Origin: Rhizobium sp. NFR03
GTDB lineage: Bacteria > Pseudomonadota > Alphaproteobacteria > Rhizobiales > Rhizobiaceae
DNA length: 64,000 bases
NCBI RefSeq assembly: GCF_900111275.1
Contig: NZ_FOGR01000006.1
Coordinates: forward strand, 160,672 to 224,671
Direction of reading: 5' to 3'
This document shows, piece after piece, positions 1 through 9,114 of the stretch. Every line of letters begins with the position of its first letter. The stretch's first letter is position 1. A program made the position numbers and the translations under genes. The notes below the pieces were generated by a model, which saw only the letters and a list, made by a program, of their open reading frames with translations, had not been told where the DNA came from and did not search any database.

Positions 1-2168
1 GACGGGTCGGTGACGATCGACGTGCGACCGGCAGCGAGAACCGGAATGAGATCGCCATAGCCGGGCTTGTCGAGGCCATCGTTCTTCAGCGCCCAGAGCA
101 GCGTGATGAGCTCGGCCGGAGCCGGCTTCAGGAGCGCCGGCATGAAGATGTGATAGGCACCGAAGCGGATGCCATGGCGACGGATCGAGGCGCGTGCCTC
201 CTGATCGAGCGACTTCACGTCTTCGGCGACATCGCGCCGGAAGAGGACGCCGAGGCTTTCGACCAGCTGGAAGGCGAGACCCTTGGCAAGACCCTGAAGG
301 TCTTCGGCACGCGACAGATCGTCGAGCGGTTTCAGGACGGTCGCGATATGGTGATTGACGTAGCGCTCGATGCGGGCGGACACATGATCGCGCGCCGCGC
401 CTTGCAGCTGATCGTCGGCGAGCAGGATGACGCGGGGCCGCATGATGTGGTCGCTTGACGCAAGCCGCGCGACGGGGTCGCCCAGCCAGCGGACGAGGCC
501 GTCGGACGACAGCGCCAGATCGGCGTTGCCGGCAGCATGCAGACGTGCGGCGCGGGCCTCGAACTCCAGCGCCAGCGCCTTCTGGGCTGCCCCCTGCACG
601 GCGCGGGCATCCAGCCCGTCCGTCGTGGTGGCCAGCACGAACCGGAAACCGGTGAGTTGTCCCACATGATGCCCTTCTACGAAGACATCGCCATTCACAC
701 TGATTTCCGCTTCCAGCATCGCATTCTCTCTCAGCCGCTTCATGAGCACAGATGTCCTGCGGTCAACGAACCGTTTCGTCAACCGTTCATGTAACGCGTC
801 GGACAATCGATCTTCGATTTCCCGCGTCTTTTCCTGCCAGTGTGTCGGATCGGCAAGCCAACCGGGCCGGTTCGACACATAGGTCCACGTTCTGATCTGC
901 GCGATTCGCGCCGACAGCGTGTCGATTTCCCCGTCCGTATGGTCTGCCCGGCGCACCTGCTCGGACATGAAATCCTCGTTGACGGTGCCACGCCGCACGA
1001 GGTCGGAGTAAATATTGGCAATCAGATCGGCATGCTGCGCGGGCGCGATCCGACGGTAATCGGGAAGGGCGCAGGCTTCCCAGAGTTTCTCCACCGTCCG
1101 CGCATTCGTCGCAAGGGCCTTGACCTCGGGAAGCGTCGTCAGGAATTCGAGCGCCTGCTGATCGACTGCCGGAAGCGCCCGTGTCAGCCCGTGCACGGCA
1201 GGCGGCGCCTCCAGTGTCTTCTTCAGCGTGGTCAGCGAGGTGAAATCGAGCGCCTTGGAGCGCCATTGCAGCACACGCACCGGATCGAACTGGTGCTGCT
1301 CGATGCGGTGCACGAGTTCGTCGTCGAAGGGCTCGACCCGCGAGGTGACGCCGAACGTTCCGTCCCTCAGATGACGCCCGGCCCGGCCCGCGATCTGGGC
1401 CAGCTCGCCCGGATTGAGGTTGCGGAACTGGTAGCCGTCATATTTGCGGTCCTGCGCGAAGGCGACATGGTCCACGTCGAGGTTGAGACCCATGCCGATC
1501 GCATCGGTTGCCACGAGATACTCGACGTCGCCTTCCTGATAGAGCGCGACCTGCGCGTTGCGCGTGCGCGGGCTGAGAGCCCCGAGTACCACGGCCGCGC
1601 CGCCGCGCTGGCGCCGGATCAGCTCGGCGATCGCATAGACCTCGTCGGCCGAAAAGGCGACGATGGCGGAGCGCTGCGGCAGGCGCGTGATCTTCTTGGA
1701 GCCGGCATAAAGCAATTGCGACAGGCGCGGACGCTCGACGATGGTGATCCCCGGCAGGAGATGTTCAAGGATCGGCCGCATGGTGGATGCACCGAGAAGC
1801 AATGTTTCCGACCGTCCGCGCAGGTGCATCAGACGATCGGTGAAGATGTGCCCGCGCTCGAGATCGCCCGCCAGCTGCACCTCGTCGATGGCGACGAAGG
1901 CTGCTTTCGTCTCGCGCGGCATGGCCTCGACGGTGCAGACGGAATAGCGGGCGAGATGCGGGGTGATCTTCTCTTCGCCGGTGACGAGCGCGACATTGTG
2001 CGCCCCGACCCGTTCAACGACACGCGTGTAGACTTCGCGGGCGAGAAGACGCAAGGGAAGGCCGATGACGCCGGATTCATGCGCGACCATGCGTTCGATC
2101 GCATAATGCGTCTTGCCGGTGTTGGTCGGGCCGAGGACCGCGATCACGCCGCGGCCACTCAAGATCAT
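1..2168 (-). CDS. Suv3-like DExH helicase, 3' end cut by window edge
   Basis: This is a superfamily 2 helicase of the mitochondrial Suv3/bacterial helicase-related type, expected to unwind RNA in the cytoplasm. The reading frame is open from the ATG at 2168 down to base 1, so 722 codons are visible and the C-terminus lies outside the window. Motif I GPTNTGKT is at residues 13-20, a DEVQ box (motif II) follows about 90 residues later, and motif VI QIAGRAGR is near residue 265. An in-frame stop at 2187-2189 and a GTG at 2183 bound the N-terminus. I prefer the ATG because the helicase core starts almost at once. There is no strong ribosome site. Confidence 0.85.
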   Translation of the reverse strand, partial: MILSGRGVIAVLGPTNTGKTHYAIERMVAHESGVIGLPLRLLAREVYTRVVERVGAHNVALVTGEEKITPHLARYSVCTVEAMPRETKAAFVAIDEVQLAGDLERGHIFTDRLMHLRGRSETLLLGASTMRPILEHLLPGITIVERPRLSQLLYAGSKKITRLPQRSAIVAFSADEVYAIAELIRRQRGGAAVVLGALSPRTRNAQVALYQEGDVEYLVATDAIGMGLNLDVDHVAFAQDRKYDGYQFRNLNPGELAQIAGRAGRHLRDGTFGVTSRVEPFDDELVHRIEQHQFDPVRVLQWRSKALDFTSLTTLKKTLEAPPAVHGLTRALPAVDQQALEFLTTLPEVKALATNARTVEKLWEACALPDYRRIAPAQHADLIANIYSDLVRRGTVNEDFMSEQVRRADHTDGEIDTLSARIAQIRTWTYVSNRPGWLADPTHWQEKTREIEDRLSDALHERLTKRFVDRRTSVLMKRLRENAMLEAEISVNGDVFVEGHHVGQLTGFRFVLATTTDGLDARAVQGAAQKALALEFEARAARLHAAGNADLALSSDGLVRWLGDPVARLASSDHIMRPRVILLADDQLQGAARDHVSARIERYVNHHIATVLKPLDDLSRAEDLQGLAKGLAFQLVESLGVLFRRDVAEDVKSLDQEARASIRRHGIRFGAYHIFMPALLKPAPAELITLLWALKNDGLDKPGYGDLIPVLAAGRTSIVTDP

Positions 2169-2320
2169 CGGTTGGTCAGGCACGTTTCAGACCTTGCGCA
2201 TTGTATGGGCGGCAAACGTCGAAGCGTCGGCGGCGCGACACACATGACCACGCGGCGCGGGAAACACAAGGCCAAGCCGGCAAAAAGACCGGTCTTCGCC
2301 CTGCGATGGATGCGATTTTT

Positions 2321-3046
2321 CTAGACGAAGAACTGGCCGCCATTCGCCGACAGCGTGGATCCGGTGATGAAACCGGCATCGTCGGACGCCAGGAACACCA
2401 CGCAGCGCGCCACTTCCTCGGGCTCGCCGAGCCGGCCGACCGGGATCTGCGGGATGATGCGCTCGTTCAACACCTTTTCAGGAATGGCGCGTACCATTTC
2501 CGTGCCGATATAACCGGGGCAGATGGCGTTGACAGTGATACCCTTTGCGGCACCTTCCTGTGCAAGCGCTTTGGTGAAACCGATATCGCCGGCCTTGGAG
2601 GCGGAATAGTTGGCCTGGCCCATCTGGCCCTTCTGCCCGTTGATCGAGGAAATATTGACGACACGGCCGAAATTGCGGTCGCGCATGCCGGACCAGACCG
2701 GATGCGTCATGTTGAAAAGGCCGTTCAGATTGACGTTGACGACCTCGTTCCACTGCGACGGCGTCATCTTGTGGAACATAGCGTCGCGGGTAATGCCGGC
2801 ATTATTGACCAGAACCTCGACTGGCCCCAGAGCCTCCTCGATCGTCGCCGCACCGGCCGCACAGCTGGCATAGTCCGAGACATCCCATTTGAAGACAGGA
2901 ATGCCCGTGACGTCGGAGAAGGCCTGCGCCTTTTCATCGTTTCCGGCGTAATTCGCGGCCACGCGATAACCGGCACCCTTGAGCGCAATCGAAATAGCGG
3001 CACCGATGCCACGCGTTCCACCCGTTACCAAGGCAACCCTGCTCAT
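2321..3046 (-). CDS. phaB: Acetoacetyl-CoA reductase
   Basis: NADPH-dependent reduction of acetoacetyl-CoA to (R)-3-hydroxybutyryl-CoA, the second step of polyhydroxybutyrate synthesis. The 241-residue length is normal. It is a short-chain dehydrogenase with the nucleotide motif TGGTRGIG (residues 8-15), NNAG (81-84) and the catalytic set Ser134, Tyr147, Lys151 (in YSASK). It lies downstream of phaA on the same strand, but a strong hairpin separates the two. A GGGAGGACGAGC-type ribosome site precedes the ATG. The generic SDR fold could serve other substrates, but the pairing with phaA makes this role secure. Confidence 0.95.
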   Translation of the reverse strand: MSRVALVTGGTRGIGAAISIALKGAGYRVAANYAGNDEKAQAFSDVTGIPVFKWDVSDYASCAAGAATIEEALGPVEVLVNNAGITRDAMFHKMTPSQWNEVVNVNLNGLFNMTHPVWSGMRDRNFGRVVNISSINGQKGQMGQANYSASKAGDIGFTKALAQEGAAKGITVNAICPGYIGTEMVRAIPEKVLNERIIPQIPVGRLGEPEEVARCVVFLASDDAGFITGSTLSANGGQFFV

Positions 3047-3118
3047 GCTCGTCCTCCCTCAATCGTTCTTTTCTTCAAGGCGTATGATGTCGCCCCGACC
3101 GACGCTGGTGAAAATGAA

Positions 3119-3141
3119 AAGGCCGGCTCGGCGCCGGCCTT
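3119..3141 (-). terminator. Hairpin between phaA and phaB
   Basis: Perfect 9-bp stem AAGGCCGGC/GCCGGCCTT with a 5-base loop, followed on the minus strand by a T-rich stretch (TTTTCATTTTC). It sits 17 bases after the phaA stop and before the phaB start, so it should end or attenuate phaA transcription before phaB. Confidence 0.75.
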
Positions 3142-3157
3142 CATAGCGGGTCCTTCC

Positions 3158-4339
3158 TCAAAGACCCTCGACGCAGAGCGCGATGCCCATGCCGCCGCCG
3201 ATGCAGAGCGTGGCGAGGCCGCGCTTGGCGCCGCGGCGTTTCATCTCGAACAGCAACGTGTTGAGAATACGCGCGCCCGAAGCGCCGATCGGATGGCCGA
3301 TGGCAATCGCTCCGCCGTTGACGTTGACGATCGACGTATCCCAGCCGAGATCCTTGTTGACGGCGCAGGCCTGCGCGGCAAAGGCCTCGTTGGCTTCCAC
3401 GAGGTCGAGATCGGCGGCGGACCAGCCGGCCTTTTCCAGCGCCTTGCGCGATGCCGGAATGGGGCCGGTGCCCATGATCTGCGGATCGACGCCCGCCGTT
3501 GCCCAGGAGGCGATGCGGGCGAGCGGCGTTATCCCGCGGCGTACGGCTTCCTGCTCGCTCATCAGCAACGTCGCCGCAGCCCCGTCGTTGAGGCCGGACG
3601 CATTGGCGGCCGTCACCGTGCCGTCCTTGTCGAAGGCCGGACGCAGCTTCGACATGCTCTCGATCGTCGCGCCGTGGCGGATATACTCGTCGCTATCCAC
3701 CGTCACATCGCCCTTGCGGGTGGAAACGACGAAGGGAATGATCTCGTCGGTGAAACGACCGGCTTTCTGAGCGGCTTCCGCCTTGTTCTGTGAGCCGAGC
3801 GCGAACTGGTCCTGATCGTCCCGAGACAGCTGCCATTTCTTGGCGATGTTCTCGGCCGTCACACCCATGTGATAGCCATGGAACGCGTCCGTCAGACCAT
3901 CCTTGATCATGGTGTCGATCATCTTGAAGTCGCCCATTTTCACGCCCGAGCGCAGATGCGCACAGTGAGGCGCCATGGACATGGACTCCATGCCGCCGGC
4001 GACGATGATGGAGGCATCGCCCGTGGCGATCTGCTGCATGCCGAGCGCGACCGCCCGCAGGCCGGAGCCGCAGAGCTGGTTCATGCCCCAGGCCGTCTTC
4101 TCCTGCGGCACGCCCGCTTTCATGGCCGCCTGCCGCGCCGGGTTCTGACCTTCGCCTGCCGAAAGCACCTGTCCGAGGATGACCTCGTCCACCTCGGCAG
4201 CCTCAAGGCCCGCCCGTGCCAGCACACCCTTGATGACGGCGGCACCCAGCTCGTGCGCCGGGGTATTGGCAAACGAACCATTGAATGCGCCGACGGCGGT
4301 ACGGCCCGCGCTTGCGATGACGATGGATGGTGTGCTCAT
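3158..4339 (-). CDS. phaA: Acetyl-CoA C-acetyltransferase (beta-ketothiolase)
   Basis: Condenses two acetyl-CoA to acetoacetyl-CoA, the first step of polyhydroxybutyrate synthesis. The protein has 393 residues, the usual biosynthetic thiolase length. The acyl-accepting cysteine is Cys90 in NQLCGSG. The C-terminal His is in [11 protein letters not shown] and the second catalytic Cys is in LCIGGGMG. The start at 4339 is chosen because GGGAGGAGACC lies just before that ATG. An upstream in-frame ATG at 4399 would add 20 unlike residues. It is divergent from phaR, with 222 bases between them. Confidence 0.96.
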   Translation of the reverse strand: MSTPSIVIASAGRTAVGAFNGSFANTPAHELGAAVIKGVLARAGLEAAEVDEVILGQVLSAGEGQNPARQAAMKAGVPQEKTAWGMNQLCGSGLRAVALGMQQIATGDASIIVAGGMESMSMAPHCAHLRSGVKMGDFKMIDTMIKDGLTDAFHGYHMGVTAENIAKKWQLSRDDQDQFALGSQNKAEAAQKAGRFTDEIIPFVVSTRKGDVTVDSDEYIRHGATIESMSKLRPAFDKDGTVTAANASGLNDGAAATLLMSEQEAVRRGITPLARIASWATAGVDPQIMGTGPIPASRKALEKAGWSAADLDLVEANEAFAAQACAVNKDLGWDTSIVNVNGGAIAIGHPIGASGARILNTLLFEMKRRGAKRGLATLCIGGGMGIALCVEGL

Positions 4340-4441
4340 CACGGTCTCCTCCCTGGTGATGCATTCGGACCCGGCTGGCGAGCCCCCTTCATGAGCCAAG
4401 ACTGAACGAGGTCCGCGCGCAAGTCAAAGCGTAAGTGGATA

Positions 4442-4482
4442 AACCTGCAGGTTGATACGCGAGCGTGATCACTGCACCGCAC
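4442..4482. promoter_or_regulatory. Candidate PhaR-binding elements
   Basis: The phaA-phaR intergenic space holds a perfect 12-bp palindrome AACCTGCAGGTT (4442-4453) and, 18 bases on, CTGCACCGCAC (4472-4482). The second fits the CTGC-N3-GCAG pattern reported for PhaR repressors in other alphaproteobacteria at all but the last base. The location suggests PhaR control of phaA and of itself. This is inference from pattern and position. Confidence 0.45.
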
Positions 4483-4561
4483 AAAGAGATTGTCTTATGG
4501 CGCGATTTCCGCATATCCTCATGAAATGCTATAAAAACAGCAATTTGGGGAGGAGACCCTG

Positions 4562-5143
4562 ATGGCGAAGCAGGACGGTCAGATCGTTATCAAGAAATAC
4601 GCGAACCGGCGGCTCTACAATACGGGAACGAGCACCTACGTCACGCTCGACGATCTCGCGGTCATGGTCAAAAAGGGGGAGGAATTCAATGTTCAGGACG
4701 CCAAGAGCGGGGATGACATCACCCACTCCGTCCTGACGCAGATCATCTTCGAGCAGGAAAGCAAAACCGGCAACACGCTCCTGCCGATTTCCTTTCTGCG
4801 CCAGCTCATCGCCTTCTACGGTGACCAGATGCAGGCTGTCGTGCCGAGCTACCTCGAACATTCCATGCAGGCCTTCACCGACCAGCAGGTGCAGATGCGC
4901 GAGCAGATCGGCAAGGCCTTCGGCGACACGCCTTTGAGCAAGAACCTTCAGGTGCCGCTGCAACTGGTCGAGGAACAGGTGAAGCGCAACACCGAGATGT
5001 TCCATCAGGCGATGCAGATGTTCTCGCCCTTCATGGCCGCCGCTCCGCAGGCGCGTGAACCGCGCAAGGCCGAGGCCAAGGACATCGACGAACTGAAGGA
5101 GCAGCTGCGCGCGCTCCAGAGCAAGCTCGAAAACCTCACCTGA
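4562..5143 (+). CDS. phaR: Polyhydroxyalkanoate synthesis repressor PhaR
   Basis: DNA-binding regulator that also binds PHB granules and links storage to phasin and central carbon gene expression. In rhizobia it is also called AniA. The 193-residue protein has the family N-terminal PHB/PHA accumulation DNA-binding domain (VIKKYANRRLYNT at residues 9-21, then a PHB accumulation regulatory repeat) and a C-terminal acidic coiled tail. The ribosome site GGGGAGGAG lies 6 bases before the ATG. It is divergent from phaA, which is the expected genomic place. Confidence 0.95.
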   Translation: MAKQDGQIVIKKYANRRLYNTGTSTYVTLDDLAVMVKKGEEFNVQDAKSGDDITHSVLTQIIFEQESKTGNTLLPISFLRQLIAFYGDQMQAVVPSYLEHSMQAFTDQQVQMREQIGKAFGDTPLSKNLQVPLQLVEEQVKRNTEMFHQAMQMFSPFMAAAPQAREPRKAEAKDIDELKEQLRALQSKLENLT

Positions 5144-5218
5144 GGTCTCGCTTCATGCTTGGACGGAAACGGCGGCTCTTGAGCAACCGTTTGCTTCCAC
5201 GCGCGTGTGTCTGAGCCA

Positions 5219-5626
5219 TCAAAGCCCGATCGACACGTCCCGCCCGGCGGTGCGCATGGAGATCGTGAAGCCGGCGATGACGTCGATGAGGCTGATCGCC
5301 ATCAGAATGAAGAAGACGTCGGTCGCGGCACCCCCCACCAGCAGGAACTCGACCAGGAAGACGATGAAGAGCACCATCGACAGGATGTGATCGACCAGCG
5401 TCTTGGAACTCGTGCGGGTGGCTTTCAGGATTTCCACGAACAGGAGAACAAGGCTTCCCACGATCAGGAGATCGCCGACGCTCATGCTCCATGTCGCTCC
5501 GGACAGCATTGCAAGGCTCGTTACGGTCTGCTCGAACACGGCGACGCCGCCCGCCCCGAGCGCCCCGGTCATCGCGAGGTTGTAGAGCGCGAATGGCAGG
5601 ATCAGGAGGGGAATGGAGGCAAGCAT
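5219..5626 (-). CDS. Four-helix integral membrane protein of unknown function
   Basis: A 135-residue protein with about four hydrophobic segments (near residues 1-20, 35-62, 80-103 and 105-122) and no catalytic motif that I recognise. I chose the ATG at 5626, which follows AGGAAACATGCC; an ATG at 5650 would add eight polar residues with a weaker site. It resembles small conserved inner-membrane proteins of rhizobia. Nothing in its neighbours (phaR convergent on the left, rpmF on the right) suggests a specific job. Confidence 0.6.
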   Translation of the reverse strand: MLASIPLLILPFALYNLAMTGALGAGGVAVFEQTVTSLAMLSGATWSMSVGDLLIVGSLVLLFVEILKATRTSSKTLVDHILSMVLFIVFLVEFLLVGGAATDVFFILMAISLIDVIAGFTISMRTAGRDVSIGL

Positions 5627-5916
5627 GGCATGTTTCCTGGCTGGCGACATCGGCGGGTTTCGTAACGGGCCTTCACTCCGGGTATGAACCAGCGATGTGA
5701 GGCAATCAAGGCTTTGGCAGATCTACGCTACGGATCGGCAAGGCACAGGCAGGCATGCCATTCCGACACCCATATCCACATCCAGCCGACCGACAAAATA
5801 CCGACGCCCGCAAATGCGAAAAAGGCCGGCGCGGTGGCCAGCCCTTTCCAAACCTTGTCTTCTCGTTCATCCGTCCAGAGCATCGCCAAACGGCGTGCCT
5901 ACCGGACGGAGAAAGA

Positions 5917-6099
5917 TCAGCTCGCCTTCGGCGTCAGAACCTGACGACCGCGATACATGCCGGTCTTCATGTCGATGTGATGCGGACGACGCAGTTCACC
6001 GGAGTTCTTGTCTTCGATGTAGGTCGGGGTCTTCAGCGCGTCTGCAGAACGGCGCATGCCGCGCTTCGACGGGCTCGTTTTTCTCTTAGGAACAGCCAT
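5917..6099 (-). CDS. rpmF: 50S ribosomal protein L32
   Basis: Large-subunit ribosomal protein of 60 residues, beginning [18 protein letters not shown], the classic L32 start. It has no Cys ligands, so it is the zinc-independent form. The start is set by this family signature and excludes three preceding in-frame residues. The 290 bases between this gene and the membrane protein on its left hold no convincing gene or clear terminator. Confidence 0.95.
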   Translation of the reverse strand: MAVPKRKTSPSKRGMRRSADALKTPTYIEDKNSGELRRPHHIDMKTGMYRGRQVLTPKAS

Positions 6100-6271
6100 T
6101 TCAAACACTCCACGTATCGGGGGAAACCACCAGTCTGCGGACCGTTGAACGGGCCGGGATGAAGGCGTTTCAATCTCGGAATTGGCCGGGCTTATACATG
6201 CAAGATGCCATCTTGGCCAGACCCCACAGGTTTTTTTTGCCCAGGCACTGCGAACTTTCGAAAAGGCGCGC

Positions 6272-6919
6272 TCAGGCTTCGTCTTCCGGCACGATCCAGG
6301 TCTCCGCCAGCGCGTCCGTCTGCCACGCGAGGAAGGCGGGATGCGCCTTCACGGCCGTCATATAGGCCAGCGACACCGGATCTCGCGTCAGCGCGTAGAT
6401 CTCCAGCCGGTTCACGACCGGCGCAAACATCGCATCCGCAGCCGTGAAGCGGCCGAACAGAAACGGGCCGCCCGACTTGGCCAGCGCCTCTGCCCAGATG
6501 GCCTCGATCCGTGCGACATCCTCCATCACCCCCTCCGGCAGGGCGATCGCGCCGACCGGCCGGCGGATGTTCATCGGGCAGGCCCCGCGAAGCGCACGGA
6601 ACCCTGCCAGCATCTCCATCGAGATGCTGCGTGCCATGGCCCGATCCGCCCGATCCCCAGGCCAGAGACCGGCTTCCGGAAAAAGCTCGGCGACATATTC
6701 GATGATCGCAAGCGATTCCCATACGCGAACCGCGCCGTGATGCAGCACCGGAACCCGGCCCGTCGGCGAAAGCTCCCGGAAACGCGGATTACCGTTCGGA
6801 AAGTCGAAGGGGATGACGACATCGGTAAAGGGAACGCCGCAGCCTTTCAGGGCCAGCCACGGCCGCAGCGACCAGGAGGAATAGTTCTTGTTGCCGACAT
6901 AAAGGACGAGGTCGCTCAT
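6272..6919 (-). CDS. Glutathione S-transferase family protein
   Basis: Cytosolic glutathione-dependent transferase of 215 residues. The thioredoxin-like N-terminal half begins [18 protein letters not shown], with a Ser-rich catalytic loop in place of the usual Tyr. The cis-Pro motif GRVPVL and the ESLAIIEY motif follow, and then an all-helical C-terminal half. Start at 6919 is supported by GGAGAACCCAGC upstream. A longer frame to 6976 lacks a site. The substrate cannot be inferred. Confidence 0.85.
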   Translation of the reverse strand: MSDLVLYVGNKNYSSWSLRPWLALKGCGVPFTDVVIPFDFPNGNPRFRELSPTGRVPVLHHGAVRVWESLAIIEYVAELFPEAGLWPGDRADRAMARSISMEMLAGFRALRGACPMNIRRPVGAIALPEGVMEDVARIEAIWAEALAKSGGPFLFGRFTAADAMFAPVVNRLEIYALTRDPVSLAYMTAVKAHPAFLAWQTDALAETWIVPEDEA

Positions 6920-6991
6920 GCTGGGTTCTCCGGTAGCGGTCCCGGCGTTAGAGCAGACCCTTGGGAGGTCATCCAATCAAAAGGCGTGATT

Positions 6992-7771
6992 TCAGGGATA
7001 AAGGCACTTGATGTATCCACCCGACGCGCCTGCCCGCCGCTCGATCATGGAGGCGAGGCGCTTCAGCCCACGCCCCGGCTTCCCGGCATTGCGGTCGATG
7101 GGATTGGGCAGGGAGACCGCGAGAAGTGCCGCCTGCCGGCGCGTCAGCTTGGAGGCGGACACCCCGAAATGATGCTGGGCTGCGGCCTCGGCGCCATAGA
7201 TGCCCGGGCCCCATTCGGCAATATTCAGGTAGATCTCCATCAGTCGCCGCTTGGTCCAGACGAAATCGGCCGCCAGCGCCAGCGGCAGCTCCATGGCCTT
7301 GCGCACGAAAGAGCGGCCATTCCAGAGAAACAGGTTCTTCGCCGTCTGCATGGGAATGGTGCTCGCGCCGCGCGTCTGCTCGCCCTCGAGCGCGTCATCC
7401 ACGACACCGCGCATCTGCACCCAGTCGACGCCGGCATGCATGCAGAACTGCCCGTCTTCCGACATCATGACCGACTGGACGAGATTGGGAGAAATCTTCT
7501 CGAACGGTACCCATTGCCGATCATAGCCACGCAGAAGCGCGAGATCGCGCAGCATGAGAGACGACACCGGATGCACGAAACTCGGCGAATAGAGGATGAT
7601 CAGGGCGTAGGGCAGCAGGAGGAGGACGACCGCGATGGCGAGAAGCTGGCGCCACCGGCGCCTGACCCGCGCGAAAATGCCTCGTTTGGTGTTGGACCGC
7701 AGTTCCTCATCTCCACCTGTATCCGGCCCGTGAACGTCCTGACGTTCAGGTTCCAGCCTCGCCGGATCCAT
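6992..7771 (-). CDS. mtgA: Monofunctional peptidoglycan glycosyltransferase
   Basis: Polymerises lipid II into glycan strands at the periplasmic face of the inner membrane. From the ATG at 7771 the product has 259 residues: a basic stretch, one membrane helix (about residues 42-62), then the GT51 domain with [26 protein letters not shown] and [15 protein letters not shown] motifs. The frame stays open upstream past 8023, so a TTG at 7966 could add 65 Pro- and Glu-rich residues. No start has a good ribosome site. The gene is divergent from ispA. Confidence 0.88.
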   Translation of the reverse strand: MDPARLEPERQDVHGPDTGGDEELRSNTKRGIFARVRRRWRQLLAIAVVLLLLPYALIILYSPSFVHPVSSLMLRDLALLRGYDRQWVPFEKISPNLVQSVMMSEDGQFCMHAGVDWVQMRGVVDDALEGEQTRGASTIPMQTAKNLFLWNGRSFVRKAMELPLALAADFVWTKRRLMEIYLNIAEWGPGIYGAEAAAQHHFGVSASKLTRRQAALLAVSLPNPIDRNAGKPGRGLKRLASMIERRAGASGGYIKCLYP

Positions 7772-8108
7772 GCGGACACTGTCGCGCAAGGATAGGTCTT
7801 CGGCGCGAACCTCATGTGTCCGTGGTTGAGCGCCGGCATCACGGACCTCTGCGACATCAGGCTCCCATGGCACATCGGCCGGGAGCTTACGGGTGTCTGA
7901 CCCCCGCGATTCTGGCTCACGTGGTTCGGGTACGATATCCCAATTCTGATCGTCCCGACTGATCAACCCGCCGTCGCCCCATCCGCGTCTCCCGTCATAG
8001 TCTAAGATCGGGCGGATTTGAACGTCCTTTTCACCGCTGTCCCCTTTAGAGACGGCCTTCCCGGTGAAAATTATTGAACGCGCCGCACGCTCATGCCAAA
8101 GAGCCGCC

Positions 8109-9023
8109 ATGAACGCAGCTGCCCAGACCTTCGACATCAAGCTCCGGGAGGGTGCCGACCAGGTCAAGGCCTGCCTCGAAGCACTCCTGAGCGACACGGT
8201 CGCGCCCGACGAGATCGCCCGCCCGCCCGCACTGCTGGCCGCCATGCGCCATGGCGTGCTGAACGGCGGCAAGCGGCTGCGCCCCTTTCTGGTGATGGAG
8301 AGCACCGCACTTTTTGGCGGAGATGGCAAAGCCGCCATTCGCGTCGCTGCCGCTCTTGAATGCGTGCATTGCTATTCCCTCGTCCACGACGATCTGCCGG
8401 CCATGGACGATGACGACCTGCGCCGTGGCCAGCCGACGGTCCACATCGCCTATGGGGAGGCGAATGCCATCCTCGCCGGCGACAGCCTGCTCACTCTTGC
8501 CTTCGACATTCTGGCCGGACCCGAGACCGCACTGCCGGATGCTGTGAAGACGGCACTCGTGCTGGCCCTCGCCCGCGCCTCGGGCCTTGGCGGCATGGCC
8601 GGCGGGCAGGCGCTCGATCTCGCAGCGGAAACAAGAGCCCCCGACGAACAGGGCATCGTCACGCTCCAGGCCATGAAGACCGGCGCCCTGATCCGGTTTG
8701 CCTGCGAGGCCGGCGCCATCGTCTCCGGCGCGCCTGCCGAAGACCGTGCGCGCCTGCGCCAGTTCGGCGAACGCATCGGCCGCGCCTTCCAGCTCGCCGA
8801 CGACCTTCTCGACCTCAAGGCCGACGCCGAGACAATGGGCAAGGCGACCGGCAAGGACGAAGCTCGCGGCAAGGCGACGCTGGTCGCCCGCCGCGGCACC
8901 GACTGGGCCGAAGCCGAACTGGCGCGACTGGTCGCAGAGGCAAGCGCCCTCCTTGCACCTTACGGCAAAGCCGGGAAAACGCTGATCGACGCCGCGGCCT
9001 TTGTCGCAAACCGCGATCATTAA
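8109..9023 (+). CDS. ispA: Polyprenyl (farnesyl/geranyl) diphosphate synthase
   Basis: Chain-elongating prenyltransferase that makes farnesyl diphosphate from IPP and DMAPP. The 304-residue protein has the first Asp-rich motif in [14 protein letters not shown] and the second in [12 protein letters not shown], plus the substrate-binding NGGKRLRP near the N-terminus. The start at 8109 leaves the typical length; an upstream in-frame ATG at 8064 would add 15 residues. It is on the same strand as no near neighbour and is probably monocistronic. Confidence 0.92.
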   Translation: MNAAAQTFDIKLREGADQVKACLEALLSDTVAPDEIARPPALLAAMRHGVLNGGKRLRPFLVMESTALFGGDGKAAIRVAAALECVHCYSLVHDDLPAMDDDDLRRGQPTVHIAYGEANAILAGDSLLTLAFDILAGPETALPDAVKTALVLALARASGLGGMAGGQALDLAAETRAPDEQGIVTLQAMKTGALIRFACEAGAIVSGAPAEDRARLRQFGERIGRAFQLADDLLDLKADAETMGKATGKDEARGKATLVARRGTDWAEAELARLVAEASALLAPYGKAGKTLIDAAAFVANRDH

Positions 9024-9114
9024 GCCGATCGGATCGCCGCGCGCGCCAATGAGACGTGAACGGCAGAGCGGCATCTGGCCACCGTGCCCACCCGTCCGCT
9101 CGACGCCACCTCCC

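Noticed and set aside
840..3793. Long plus-strand frames of 494 and 530 codons
   Set aside because: They are antisense to the helicase, phaB and phaA, whose motifs are clear; GC-rich third positions keep the opposite frames open.
7772..8338. Upstream extension of mtgA to 8338
   Set aside because: It would overlap ispA and has no start with a ribosome site beyond 7966; only part of it, as a Pro/Glu-rich tail, remains possible.
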